DNA of 64,000 nucleotides from Rhodovulum bhavnagarense. Lineage in GTDB: Bacteria; Pseudomonadota; Alphaproteobacteria; Rhodobacterales; Rhodobacteraceae. Shown in pieces: positions 1 through 9,024 of the stretch (position 1 is its first letter; every line of letters starts with the position of its first letter). A program made the translations under genes and the position numbers. The notes under the pieces are model-generated. The model was not told the DNA's origin. It ran no database searches and saw nothing but the letters and a program-made list of their open reading frames with translations. The DNA is taken from the NCBI RefSeq assembly GCF_004343505.1, contig NZ_SLXU01000006.1:85903-149902 (forward strand). The letters run 5' to 3'.

Positions 1-56
1 CGTCTGCGCCTCGGGGCCGATATATGAAAGGAATGCTGCCTCACAAGGCGTGCAAC

Positions 57-86
57 AAAAAGGGGCGCCATGGGCGCCCCTTTGTC
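57..86 (-). terminator. Rho-independent terminator of trxA
   Basis: A perfect 8-bp GC stem (62-69 paired with 73-80, 3-nt loop) lies just after the trxA stop and, on the minus strand, is followed by a run of T residues. The A tract on the other side makes it potentially bidirectional. Confidence 0.85.
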
Positions 87-106
87 TCAGCCCCCTGCCA
101 CGAGGG

Positions 107-427
107 TCAGATTGATTCCTCGATCCAGCCTTTCAGCGCGGCCTTGGGCGCGGCCCCGATCTTGCTGGATACGACCTGGCCGTCCTTGAACATGAACAGC
201 GCAGGGATGCCGCGCACGCCCATCTGTGCCGGGCTGGAGGGGTTGTCGTCCACGTTCACCTTGACGATCTTGACGCGCCCGGCAAATTCCTCGGACAGCT
301 CCTCGAGCGAGGGACCGATTTGCTTGCAGGGGCCGCACCACTCGGCCCAGAAATCGACGACCACGGGAATTTCGGAATCGCGCACCTCGGCGTCGAAGGT
401 GTCGTCGCTCACGGCTAGGGTTGCCAT
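107..427 (-). CDS. trxA: Thioredoxin
   Basis: Cytoplasmic thiol-disulfide reductase of 106 aa, the normal length for thioredoxin 1. The active site WCGPC is at residues 30-34 and the cis-proline loop (GIP, P75) is in the expected place. The ATG at 427 follows an AAGGAGAG ribosome-binding site. It lies downstream of addA with a short gap, and a strong terminator ends the unit. It would be reduced by thioredoxin reductase and would serve ribonucleotide reductase and general protein thiol repair. The family call is secure. Confidence 0.97.
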   Translation of the reverse strand: MATLAVSDDTFDAEVRDSEIPVVVDFWAEWCGPCKQIGPSLEELSEEFAGRVKIVKVNVDDNPSSPAQMGVRGIPALFMFKDGQVVSSKIGAAPKAALKGWIEESI

Positions 428-486
428 CTGGTCTCTCCTTGGAACCTCTTTTCAGTGCCGGAACGTAAGGAGCGTGCCCTACTCCG

Positions 487-3400
487 TCAAGGCAGGCTTG
501 CCCGACTCAGCGCCGCCGCCGACAACGCGGACGGAACCGTCATCAATCGCCCCGCCCGTGTCCAAAGGATCGCGGTTTCGACCTCGCGGCCTGGGTAGAC
601 CTGCGCAAGTGCAGCTGCGTAGGCCCCCATCTGGCGCAACAGGCCCTCGGGCGTGTCCTCCGGCCGGTCGGGGATCAACGCGTTGGTCTTGAAGTCGACC
701 GCCAGCACCCTGTCAGGCCCGACGATGAGCCGGTCGACGGTGCCGCGCAGCGTTCGGCCAAGAACCTGTGCGTTCAGGGCGACCTCTGCAAGGGTGCCGG
801 GGGCAAAGACCGGGGCAAGCGCCGGCTCTGACAAAAGCGTCTCTGCCTCGGCCAAAAGGGGCGTAATCCTGTCCTCGGGGGCGGGCGGATCGCAGGCAGA
901 AAGCAACCAGCGCGCCAGGACGGGGCGGTGCGCGGCAGGTGTCTGGGGCAGGTATTCCAGCAACAGGTGCAACCATGTGCCCCTTGCCCTGGCGGATTCG
1001 GGATCGGTATCCTCGGTTTCGCCGGGCAGAACCTTTGCCCCGCCAAGGTCCGAGGGTGAAATCGGCTCATCATGGCGATGGGGCGCGGGGGCCTTGCAAG
1101 ATGCCCAATCCGGCAGGACGGGCAGGGGGGGCGCATCGCCGCCGGGCCGTATCGGTGCGGCGGTGGCCCAATCTCCCTGTTCCACCCGCAGGCCGGTGCC
1201 AAACCCAAAGTCATGCGCATGCGCGCCGCGCCGCTCCATTCCGGCGCGTATCCGGCTATACCAGTCGTCCCCCTCTTTCGAAAGCGGCCCGGCCGCCGCC
1301 ACGATCAGCCATTGTTCTGCGCGCGTCATGGCAACGTATAACAGGCGTGAGCGTTCCTCGGTTTCGCGGGCAACACGGGCCTGGTGTGCGGCCTCGAGCA
1401 TGGGCGGGCGGGCATCGGCGGGGGTTTTCCATACCATTCCCGGCCCGTTCAGCGGGTAAAGATGGTCGCGGATGTCAATCTTGCGCTGGGCGGTATCGGG
1501 CAGGATCACGATAGGCGCCTCCAGGCCCTTGGCCCCGTGTACGGTCATCACCCGCAACCGATTGCCGCCTGAATCGAGCTGGCGCTTTATCTCGACCTCG
1601 TCACTGGCGATCCAGGCCAGGAATCCGGTCAGCGAGGGTATTTCGACCCGCTCATAGGCCAGCGCCTGGGACAGCAGCGCGTCGATACCGTCCTCGGCCT
1701 CTTCGCCCAGCCGCGCCACCAGGCGACGGCGCCCGTCATGGCGGGTCAAGATACGCTCCAGCATCTCGTAGGGACGCAGGAAATCGGCGACAGATCGCAG
1801 GTCGTCAAGGATGGTCTTCGTGCCTGTATCGGCCCAATCGGCCTCTCGCAGGGCCTCTGACAAGTAGCGCGCCCCGCGCTTGGCCGCCAGCCGGTAAAGC
1901 ATCGCCTCGTCCCAGCTAAAAAGGGGCGAGCGCAGGGCACAAGCCAGCGACAGGTCATCCTCTGGCAGCGCAAGGAACGACATCAATGCCGTCAGGTCGC
2001 GCACCGCCAGTTCGCCACCGATCTTGAGCCGGTCCGCGCCCGCGACTTCTAGACTCTCGGCCTTGCAGGCGCGGATGATCTCGTGAAACAGGGCCGAGCG
2101 GCGCTGAACCAGGATCAGGAAATCGCCCTCTGACACGGGTTGACGCGTCAGCCGCCCGTCATGCGATTTTTTCAACAGGGTCTCGCCCCTGTCGATCATC
2201 GCCCGGATTTCCTTGGCCAGCCGTCGGGCAAGTTGAACGCTGTGATGGGTATCGGCGCGGCTGTCCACGGGGTCGGCCCAATGGCCAGGCTCGGGGGGCG
2301 GGGTTTCCTCGATCGCAGGCCAAAGGTCCACCCGCCCTGCCAATTCTGCCTGAAAGGCCAGGTGCCGCATGTCCTGATCAAGGCCGTCGCGCGTGCCGGG
2401 AGGAAAGGTCTGATCCACCACGTCCAGGATCGCGGGTGCAGAGCGAAAGGAATATTCAAGGCTCAACGCTTTCAGCGATCGGCCGATACCGTTCAGCCGT
2501 TCGGAAAAAACCTGCCTCATTCGGTCGAACCCGTCAGGATCGGCCCCTTGGAATGAATAGATCGACTGTTTCTTGTCACCGACAACGAAAATCGTCCGCT
2601 CGACATCGGCGCGGGCGCCTTGCCCGGCGGTGAATTCCTGTGCCAGCAACTCGATCACTGCCCATTGCGGCGGGCTGGTATCCTGGGCCTCGTCCACCAG
2701 GATATGATCAAGCCCGCCGTCCAGCCGAAACAGAACCCATTGCGCAACGCCGGGATCGGTCAGCAGGGCGCGCGCCTTGAGGATCAGGTCGTCGAAATCA
2801 AGCCAGCCGAGAGCCTGTTTTCGCGCAGCGTAGCGCGGCAGGAACACGCCCGCAAAACGGTGCAATGCCAGCGTTCGTTCGGCTGCGGCCAGCGCCAGGC
2901 GCTGCGGGCGGGCCGTTTCCACCCGGCACATCAGATCCTCCAGCGCGGTCAGGTCCGGGCCCAGCGCCGTGCGCGTGTTTTTGGTAGGAAAGGCCCCGAT
3001 CTTGGCCGAGAAAGGCTCTGACTTCGTGGCGGACGCCCCGTAAAGGAATGGCCCCTCCAGCGCCTCCAGCACACCAAGGTCGGGCGCGTCGAAATCCAGC
3101 GCGGCCAGTTTCGCGGCGTCCTTCTGATCGGTCTTGGTCCCGGCGCGCAGCGCCGCGATCACCCGGTCCATCAGCGCTGCCTCGTCCCCCTGAAACACCC
3201 CCCTCAGGATCGCCCCCGTATCCGTTCCCCGCGGCAGGCCAAAGGCGGTCCAGATCGCATCCGCATCCACGGGCAGGGGGATCGTGTCGCGGTGGCTGGC
3301 GATCTCGGCGGTCAGCCCGGCCAGGTCGTCGCCGGTATATAGCCGGGCGAGCCCATCAAGGGCCGGGCGATCCGGCCCGTCCGCGATGTCTTCGATGATT

Positions 3401-3873
3401 TCTGCGCGCAGGCGTTTCGCGGCGCGGCCGTCCATTTCGATGAACTGGGGCGATACGCCGGATTCCAGCGGAAAACGCCGTAAAAGGCCCGCACAGAAAG
3501 AATGGATAGTCTGGATTTTAAGCCCGCCCGGCGTCTCGATGGCGCGTGCGAAAAGGCGCCGGGCCCCGCGCAGGGTGGCGGGCGCGATAGGGCCGTCCAT
3601 CCCCAGAAGGCGCAATTCTTTTCCCAATGCGTCGTCTTCCAGCATTGCCCAACCGCCCAGCCGCTGGAACAGGCGGTTCTGCATCTCGCTGGCGGCGGCC
3701 TTGGTATAGGTCAGGCACAGGATGCGTTGCGGCGCCACACCGTTCAGCAAAAGCCGCGCAACGCGGTCGGTCAATACCCGCGTCTTGCCTGAGCCCGCAT
3801 TCGCCCCCAGCCAGGTCGACTCGGCGGGGTCGGCGGCCTGTACCTGACGCGTGCTCGCCGGATCGCGTCTCAT
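487..3873 (-). CDS. addA: Double-strand break repair helicase-nuclease AddA
   Basis: Large subunit of the AddAB helicase-nuclease, which processes double-strand breaks for RecA loading. This 1128-aa protein starts with a UvrD-type Walker A (GSGKT near residue 27), followed by the VDEAQD Walker B motif, the GDKKQSIYSFQGA motif III and the VMTVHGAKGLE motif V region. The C-terminus carries a RecB-family nuclease core, DFKTN, at residues 1060-1064. The start codon overlaps the addB stop (ATGA), so the two are translationally coupled. Length and motif order match alphaproteobacterial AddA. Confidence 0.95.
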   Translation of the reverse strand: MRRDPASTRQVQAADPAESTWLGANAGSGKTRVLTDRVARLLLNGVAPQRILCLTYTKAAASEMQNRLFQRLGGWAMLEDDALGKELRLLGMDGPIAPATLRGARRLFARAIETPGGLKIQTIHSFCAGLLRRFPLESGVSPQFIEMDGRAAKRLRAEIIEDIADGPDRPALDGLARLYTGDDLAGLTAEIASHRDTIPLPVDADAIWTAFGLPRGTDTGAILRGVFQGDEAALMDRVIAALRAGTKTDQKDAAKLAALDFDAPDLGVLEALEGPFLYGASATKSEPFSAKIGAFPTKNTRTALGPDLTALEDLMCRVETARPQRLALAAAERTLALHRFAGVFLPRYAARKQALGWLDFDDLILKARALLTDPGVAQWVLFRLDGGLDHILVDEAQDTSPPQWAVIELLAQEFTAGQGARADVERTIFVVGDKKQSIYSFQGADPDGFDRMRQVFSERLNGIGRSLKALSLEYSFRSAPAILDVVDQTFPPGTRDGLDQDMRHLAFQAELAGRVDLWPAIEETPPPEPGHWADPVDSRADTHHSVQLARRLAKEIRAMIDRGETLLKKSHDGRLTRQPVSEGDFLILVQRRSALFHEIIRACKAESLEVAGADRLKIGGELAVRDLTALMSFLALPEDDLSLACALRSPLFSWDEAMLYRLAAKRGARYLSEALREADWADTGTKTILDDLRSVADFLRPYEMLERILTRHDGRRRLVARLGEEAEDGIDALLSQALAYERVEIPSLTGFLAWIASDEVEIKRQLDSGGNRLRVMTVHGAKGLEAPIVILPDTAQRKIDIRDHLYPLNGPGMVWKTPADARPPMLEAAHQARVARETEERSRLLYVAMTRAEQWLIVAAAGPLSKEGDDWYSRIRAGMERRGAHAHDFGFGTGLRVEQGDWATAAPIRPGGDAPPLPVLPDWASCKAPAPHRHDEPISPSDLGGAKVLPGETEDTDPESARARGTWLHLLLEYLPQTPAAHRPVLARWLLSACDPPAPEDRITPLLAEAETLLSEPALAPVFAPGTLAEVALNAQVLGRTLRGTVDRLIVGPDRVLAVDFKTNALIPDRPEDTPEGLLRQMGAYAAALAQVYPGREVETAILWTRAGRLMTVPSALSAAALSRASLP

Positions 3874-6809
3874 TGTCCGACCTCCATCGGTTGGGCGGGG
3901 TCGGTTTCATCCCATTCGCCATGGCGCGACAGCAGGTCGTAATCGGTCACGTCCTCGCGCCGTTGCAAGCGGGCGCGTGCGGTATAGCCCTGATCGGGCT
4001 CGCCATAGCGTGCGATCAGGGTTGTCAGCGCCTCCCAGGTCTGGGTGGTCAGGTCGTCTGCCAGCGGGTTGGTCACGGTTTTCGGCGGATTGCCCAGCCC
4101 GATATAGGCGACGTGATCCACCGGGGCCGGGGCGATGCCCTGGAAACCGCCGCGCTCGGCGATGCAGGCTTCCAGCAGGAGCTGCTTGTCGAACAGTTCC
4201 ATGGATTTCAACGTCGGTGGCATGCCAGTCTTGTAGTCATAGACGATCAGGCCACCATCCGGTCGCAGGTCGATCCGGTCGGCCTGCGCGGTCAGGGTGA
4301 AGCCGTCGGGCAGCGCGACCCGCCCGTCGCGTTCGCGGGCCACGCAGCGGGCCTGCGCCTGGCGCGCGATCTCGTCCTGCACGAAATGATCGGCCACCCG
4401 TGCCATCCTGGCCCGCCACAAAACCCGCGCGGCGGGCCAGGGGGCGTGCCCGGCCAGGACGGTGTCGGTCAATGCCATCAACCGGTCGCGCGCCTGGGCC
4501 GGGTCAGGCTCGATCGGGCGGTCGAGGAAGATTTCCAGAACCTTGTGCAGGATCGTTCCGCGTAGCGGCGCATCTGCCTCTTGCACCAGGGGGTCCAGCG
4601 GGTTGAGGCGCAGGATATAGCGGGCATAAACCGCGTAGGGATCGCGTATCAGGCGTTCCACCGCCGTGACGGAGAGTTGCCGCGGCCGGTCGGATAGCGG
4701 CGGTCGTGGCGCGGGGCGTGGCGCGCGCGGCAAGGCCATGTCGGGGCGGTCCAGCATCCGCGCCCGCGCCAGCCAATCCCGCCCGCGCGCCCGCATTGCC
4801 CCGAGCGCGTCTGGCCCGCCCTGTCCGGGCAGGCCGGCCATCAGGTTCGTCAACCGGTTCAGCCAACGCGCCGGAACGGTCTGGGCCTCGGAATCGCGGA
4901 CCGCGCGCGTCAGCACCACGCGCGGCGCGGCGATGGCCTGTTGAAAGTCGTGGGCGGCCAGTCCGATCTGGCGTTCGGGCAGCAACAGTCCCACATCGGC
5001 CCGCATCTGGCGGTTCAGCCACGGGTCGGGGGCGGGCGCCTTTGGCCATGTGCCCTCGTTCAGGCCGGCCATGATGACAATGTCGGCCCCTTGGACGCGG
5101 GCTTCGAGCGTGCCCCAGATCATCACGTCCGGGTGCGCCCCGACCGGGTCCCGGACATCGTATTCCTGCGCGATTCCGTGGAAAAGGTCACTGTATTCCG
5201 CCGGCGTCATCGTACCGCCGGCACTGGCCTCGGCCAACAGCGCGTCACAGGCATTGCGGGCCTGTTGGCCGGCGGATTCGGACCACAGCGCGCCGCTGCC
5301 GGCCACGTCCGGCCCCGCGGCAAGGCGTTCGGCCAGGGCAATGTGTCGTGCAGCATGGGTCGACAGGGGCGCGGCGCACGAGTCTCCGAGCCCCGAAAGA
5401 CATGCGGCCAGCCACCCGGCCCAGTCCGCCCGCCCGTCGCCGGGCCCGGTTGCGGCCCAGCCGGTCAGCGCGGCGCCGTCCGGAAAGGCCGGCCCGTTCC
5501 GGCGCAGCGCCAGTTCCAATTCGCGCGTCCAAAGAAGATGCTGCCCGCGCCCCGCGCTGCCAGAGGCGGTCAGCGGGTGTTTCAGCAATGCCAATAATGC
5601 GCCAATGGTCAGTTTTTGCCCGAACAGTGCCGCAACCTGACGCAGGAAACGCCCCGGCGGGGATAGCGGCAGGGGCAGGCCCGCGCTGTCATCGGGCCGG
5701 ATGCCCCAACGATCAAGCGCCGCGGTCACCTGCCGGGTCAACATTCGGTCAGGCGTAATCAGTGCGGCACGCGTCTGCGTTTCGGCCGCCTCGCGCAGGA
5801 TCAGCGCGATCGCGGTGGCCTCGGCCCGAGGCGATGGCGCCTCGATCAGGGTCAGATCGGCGGTCGCCGCCACCAGCGTGGGCAGGGCGGGGCCTTCCTG
5901 CATCCACTGGTCGGTGACAGGGGCCGGGCGCAGGGCCAGCGAAACCAGCCTGTTTCGAGCCTTGCTGGGGGGCTGTGGCGCACCGGGCCAAGGCTGAACG
6001 GCGTCGGGCCCGGTCTCCAGCATGTCGAACAGCCGCCGAAACCGGAATTGCGGGTGATCCTCGGCGGTCAGCACATCCTCAAGCCGGTCCCAGACCGCCC
6101 CCGGCATGTCGAAGTCATAACCGGGCAGGACCACCGCGCCCCGTGGCAATCGCGCCACCGCGGCCATCAACAGCGCAGTTGCCCCGCGCGACCCGGTAGA
6201 TCCCGCGACGATCACCGGATGATCGGGTGGTGCCTCTTGCCACCGCGCCGCAAGTCGTTCTGCCGCGAGACGCTGGCGTGCCCCCGCGCCCGGATTGCGC
6301 GAAAGGTCGGTGCCAAGATAGGTCTCGACAAGCGTCACGAATTCCCGCGCTCGCGCCCAATGAGCAGAGAGGTTGCCCATGTCGAGATCATGAAGCCTGC
6401 CCGGCTCGACGCCCTCGGACTGCATCTCGTCCATCAACTCGGCCAGGCTGTCGGCGAGTGTGTAAAGAGAGCTGCGCGGGGCAAGATCGGGCGCCTTGTC
6501 CAACAGCGCGGCGACAAGACGGGCGAGGTCAAGCCGACGGCGCAGGGGCGGTGCCGGCGGGGGCAGGTCCGCCAGAATCGGGTGGTTTGCCAACTCTGTC
6601 ACCAGGCGGATACGGGGCCACAGCCGCGGTGGACCGCCCGCCAAAAGATCCTGAAGCCGGCGGCGCATCCGCTGGGTGTTGATCCAGATCTCGACCTTGG
6701 CCCAGTCCTCGGGCGGCTGGTCGACAAGGCTCTGTTCCAGCCCGATCAACAGCGCGCGGGGAAAGTCCACACCGGGCGGCAGCCCGAACAGGCGCGGCGC
6801 CTCACTCAT
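3870..6809 (-). CDS. addB: Double-strand break repair protein AddB
   Basis: Second AddAB subunit, 979 aa. The C-terminal nuclease core reads DRIDL...YDYKTG, and the preceding region contains an inactive-looking helicase fold, as is typical of alphaproteobacterial AddB. I place the start at the ATG at 6809 (protein beginning MSEAPRLFGLPPG) rather than 29 codons upstream, because the upstream extension is arginine-rich shadow sequence and this ATG overlaps the murU stop by 8 nt. Its 3' end overlaps addA by 4 nt. It is expected to act only in complex with AddA. Confidence 0.93.
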   Translation of the reverse strand: MSEAPRLFGLPPGVDFPRALLIGLEQSLVDQPPEDWAKVEIWINTQRMRRRLQDLLAGGPPRLWPRIRLVTELANHPILADLPPPAPPLRRRLDLARLVAALLDKAPDLAPRSSLYTLADSLAELMDEMQSEGVEPGRLHDLDMGNLSAHWARAREFVTLVETYLGTDLSRNPGAGARQRLAAERLAARWQEAPPDHPVIVAGSTGSRGATALLMAAVARLPRGAVVLPGYDFDMPGAVWDRLEDVLTAEDHPQFRFRRLFDMLETGPDAVQPWPGAPQPPSKARNRLVSLALRPAPVTDQWMQEGPALPTLVAATADLTLIEAPSPRAEATAIALILREAAETQTRAALITPDRMLTRQVTAALDRWGIRPDDSAGLPLPLSPPGRFLRQVAALFGQKLTIGALLALLKHPLTASGSAGRGQHLLWTRELELALRRNGPAFPDGAALTGWAATGPGDGRADWAGWLAACLSGLGDSCAAPLSTHAARHIALAERLAAGPDVAGSGALWSESAGQQARNACDALLAEASAGGTMTPAEYSDLFHGIAQEYDVRDPVGAHPDVMIWGTLEARVQGADIVIMAGLNEGTWPKAPAPDPWLNRQMRADVGLLLPERQIGLAAHDFQQAIAAPRVVLTRAVRDSEAQTVPARWLNRLTNLMAGLPGQGGPDALGAMRARGRDWLARARMLDRPDMALPRAPRPAPRPPLSDRPRQLSVTAVERLIRDPYAVYARYILRLNPLDPLVQEADAPLRGTILHKVLEIFLDRPIEPDPAQARDRLMALTDTVLAGHAPWPAARVLWRARMARVADHFVQDEIARQAQARCVARERDGRVALPDGFTLTAQADRIDLRPDGGLIVYDYKTGMPPTLKSMELFDKQLLLEACIAERGGFQGIAPAPVDHVAYIGLGNPPKTVTNPLADDLTTQTWEALTTLIARYGEPDQGYTARARLQRREDVTDYDLLSRHGEWDETDPAQPMEVGQ

Positions 6810-7494
6810 CGCCTGCCCCCGCCAAAAGCTCCTCGGCCTGGGCGATCCCGCCGGGATGCCCGACATCGCACCAACAACCCTGGTGATACGCGCCAAAGAG
6901 CCGTCCCTCTGTCAGCATCAAGTCCCACAGCCGGTTCAACGAAAAGGCCCGTTCTGATATGGTATCGAGACGATCGGTACGAATGATCTGGGCGCCCGAA
7001 TAGACGGCGCCGGGACCACGGCGCAGCCGCCCGGCCGCGTCGAGCGTGAAATCGCCCTTGTTGGCATGGCCGTGCGCCCGCGTCTTTGGCACCAGCAACA
7101 GCAAGCCGTCCATCTGTTCGGGCCGCCATGCTGCAAGCAATTGCGCCAGGGGATTGGCCCCGGTCCAGATTGCGTCACTGTTCAGGCTGAAAACTGGTCC
7201 TGGGCCGAGCCACGGCAGGGCGTGGCGCAGGCCCCCGCCGGTGTCCAGGATATCCGGGCTTTCGTGCGAAATGACGATGCCGCGCCTGTTGGCGAGATGG
7301 GCGTGGACCTGGTCGGCGAGGTAATGGGTATTGACCACGACTTGCGCGATCCCGGCCTCTTGGCAAAGGTCCAGAGCGTGGTCGATCAGAGGCCGTCCGG
7401 CCACGGGAACCAGGGGTTTCGGGCGGGTTCGGGTCAGATCGCCCATTCTCGTCCCGAACCCGGCGGCAAACAGCATCAGGGATGTGGGGTGCAT
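6802..7494 (-). CDS. murU: N-acetylmuramate-1-phosphate uridylyltransferase (MurU-type nucleotidyltransferase)
   Basis: A 230-aa sugar nucleotidyltransferase with the N-terminal signature AAGFGTRMGDLTRTRPKPL (G-x-G-T-R...K-P). In the anabolic peptidoglycan recycling route, MurU turns MurNAc-1-P into UDP-MurNAc. The adjacent AmgK-like kinase would make its substrate, which supports this role over that of a generic mannose-1-P guanylyltransferase. The ATG at 7494 lies inside the kinase gene's 3' end (19-nt overlap). Fosfomycin tolerance is a known consequence of this route in Pseudomonas and Caulobacter. It was not tested here. Confidence 0.82.
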   Translation of the reverse strand: MHPTSLMLFAAGFGTRMGDLTRTRPKPLVPVAGRPLIDHALDLCQEAGIAQVVVNTHYLADQVHAHLANRRGIVISHESPDILDTGGGLRHALPWLGPGPVFSLNSDAIWTGANPLAQLLAAWRPEQMDGLLLLVPKTRAHGHANKGDFTLDAAGRLRRGPGAVYSGAQIIRTDRLDTISERAFSLNRLWDLMLTEGRLFGAYHQGCWCDVGHPGGIAQAEELLAGAGDE

Positions 7495-8489
7495 CGGTGG
7501 GCAATCCCCTGGCAAAGTGTCCATGTCGGCTCGGGCAGGTTGTGCAGAACGCGCGCGCGCAACTCCACGAGGTCGGGATGGGCAAGATCGCGCATCAGGT
7601 GGCCCCAGACGCGTGGCATCAACGATAAATAACCTGGCTTGCCGTCGCGCAGGCAAAGCCGCGCGAAAACCCCGAGAATTCGAAGGTTGCGCTGGGCCCC
7701 AAGCAGCGCGTAGGCGCGGACAAAGCTCTCGGGGTCGGTGTCGCTGGCCGTGATGTAACGGTCCAACATCTGGGCCTGCAAAACCGGCGAGACATCGCGG
7801 CGCGCATCCTCGAGAAGGGACACGAGATCATAGGCCGGATGACCAACCATGGCGTCCTGGAAATCCAGAAGCCCCACGCGCGCCGCGCCGCGACGGTCCG
7901 GCAACCAGATCAGGTTCTCGGCATGGAAATCCCGCAGAACCAGGACCGAGGGTGTCGCGTGCCGGGTCAAAAGAGTCTCTATTTCGGCACGAAACGCGAC
8001 CTTTTCCTCGTCGGGTGCAGGATGGCCTATCGCCGGCAAATACCACTCGAACGGCAGGCAGGCGAGCTCCGCCATCAATGGCGCGCCGTAGGCGGCAAGA
8101 TTGGCGGGTGGCGCGGCGCGATGAAGCCGGGCCAACAGGTCGACGGCAGATGCGTATAGCGCGGGCTCGGCCTCGGGATCGTCCTGGGTGACACGGGCGA
8201 ACAGCGCATCGCCCAGATCCTCAAGCAAAAGGAATCCGGCCTCGGGATCTTCGGCCAGGATTTCGGGCGCTGACAGGCCGAGGCCGTGCAGGTGGCGCGC
8301 AATGGCGATAAAGGGGCGCACGTCCTCGCCGCGGTCTGGGGGCGCATCCATCAGCACCGCGCCGCCGTCCCCCGGCCCGCCGGTCAGCCGGTCATAGCGG
8401 CGATTGGATGCGTCGCCCGCAAGTGGCGCGCGATTGGCCGCGCCCCAACCTGCGCGATCCAGAAAGGCGGCGATACTGCGCTCAGCCAT
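7476..8489 (-). CDS. amgK: Anomeric MurNAc/GlcNAc kinase (AmgK-like aminoglycoside phosphotransferase fold)
   Basis: A 337-aa protein-kinase-like APH-fold enzyme. The catalytic loop reads LRDFHAENLIWLP and the metal-binding motif is LLDFQDAMVGHPAYDL, as in the AmgK branch. The start chosen is the ATG at 8489, which overlaps the tsaE stop. The longer frame would begin inside tsaE. Gene order tsaE-amgK-murU is the one known for the cell-wall recycling pair in related bacteria. A generic 'phosphotransferase' label would be the conservative alternative. Confidence 0.82.
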   Translation of the reverse strand: MAERSIAAFLDRAGWGAANRAPLAGDASNRRYDRLTGGPGDGGAVLMDAPPDRGEDVRPFIAIARHLHGLGLSAPEILAEDPEAGFLLLEDLGDALFARVTQDDPEAEPALYASAVDLLARLHRAAPPANLAAYGAPLMAELACLPFEWYLPAIGHPAPDEEKVAFRAEIETLLTRHATPSVLVLRDFHAENLIWLPDRRGAARVGLLDFQDAMVGHPAYDLVSLLEDARRDVSPVLQAQMLDRYITASDTDPESFVRAYALLGAQRNLRILGVFARLCLRDGKPGYLSLMPRVWGHLMRDLAHPDLVELRARVLHNLPEPTWTLCQGIAHRCTPHP

Positions 8490-8982
8490 GGGTGACGCCG
8501 CGCGCCAGGGCAGGGGCAAGCCGCGTTGACCAGTCAGGATCATCAAAGCTGAACGTCGCGATGCGACTATCCTCGGTCGGGCCCTGCGCCAGCCGCAGGG
8601 TCAGCGCCCCCTCGGGCGCCAGATCGCCCAGCCGGTCGGGCCACTCGATCAGGCACAGCGCGGTTGAAAACGCCTCGTCCAGACCCAGTTCCAGCACCTC
8701 GTCGGGCCTGGTCAGGCGGTAAAGATCGGCATGCCAGATTTCCAGCGGCCCGGCGGCATAGGTCTGGACCAGCGTAAAGGTGGGCGAGGGCACGTCCTCT
8801 GGGGCGGTGGCGGCGCGGGTCTGTGCGGCATGAATAAGCGCGCGCGCCAGCGCGGTCTTGCCCGCGCCGATCGGCCCCTCGATAAGCAGCGTGTCGCCCA
8901 CGCCAAGGATGCCCGCCAGGGCATCGGCCAGGGCGCGGGTCTCGACCTCGTCGGCCAGGGTCAGGGTGACGGGCTTTGGCAT
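8482..8982 (-). CDS. tsaE: tRNA t6A biosynthesis ATPase TsaE
   Basis: A 166-aa P-loop ATPase with Walker A GPIGAGKT and the family motif SPTFTLVQTY, followed by HADLYRL. TsaE works with TsaB and TsaD to add threonylcarbamoyl to A37 of ANN-decoding tRNAs. tsaD is found about 10 kb away in this window. It is the first gene of the minus-strand block that continues into amgK, murU, addB and addA with overlaps at every junction. Confidence 0.93.
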   Translation of the reverse strand: MPKPVTLTLADEVETRALADALAGILGVGDTLLIEGPIGAGKTALARALIHAAQTRAATAPEDVPSPTFTLVQTYAAGPLEIWHADLYRLTRPDEVLELGLDEAFSTALCLIEWPDRLGDLAPEGALTLRLAQGPTEDSRIATFSFDDPDWSTRLAPALARGVTHG

Positions 8983-9024
8983 GGCCCGAGTTTTATCGTT
9001 GCCCGCGCCCCCTGCAAGGGCCGA

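Noticed and set aside
3627..5640. Several long plus-strand frames across addA and addB.
   Set aside because: High GC content creates open antisense frames. They are Arg/Pro/Gly-rich with no domain motifs, while addA and addB carry clear motifs.
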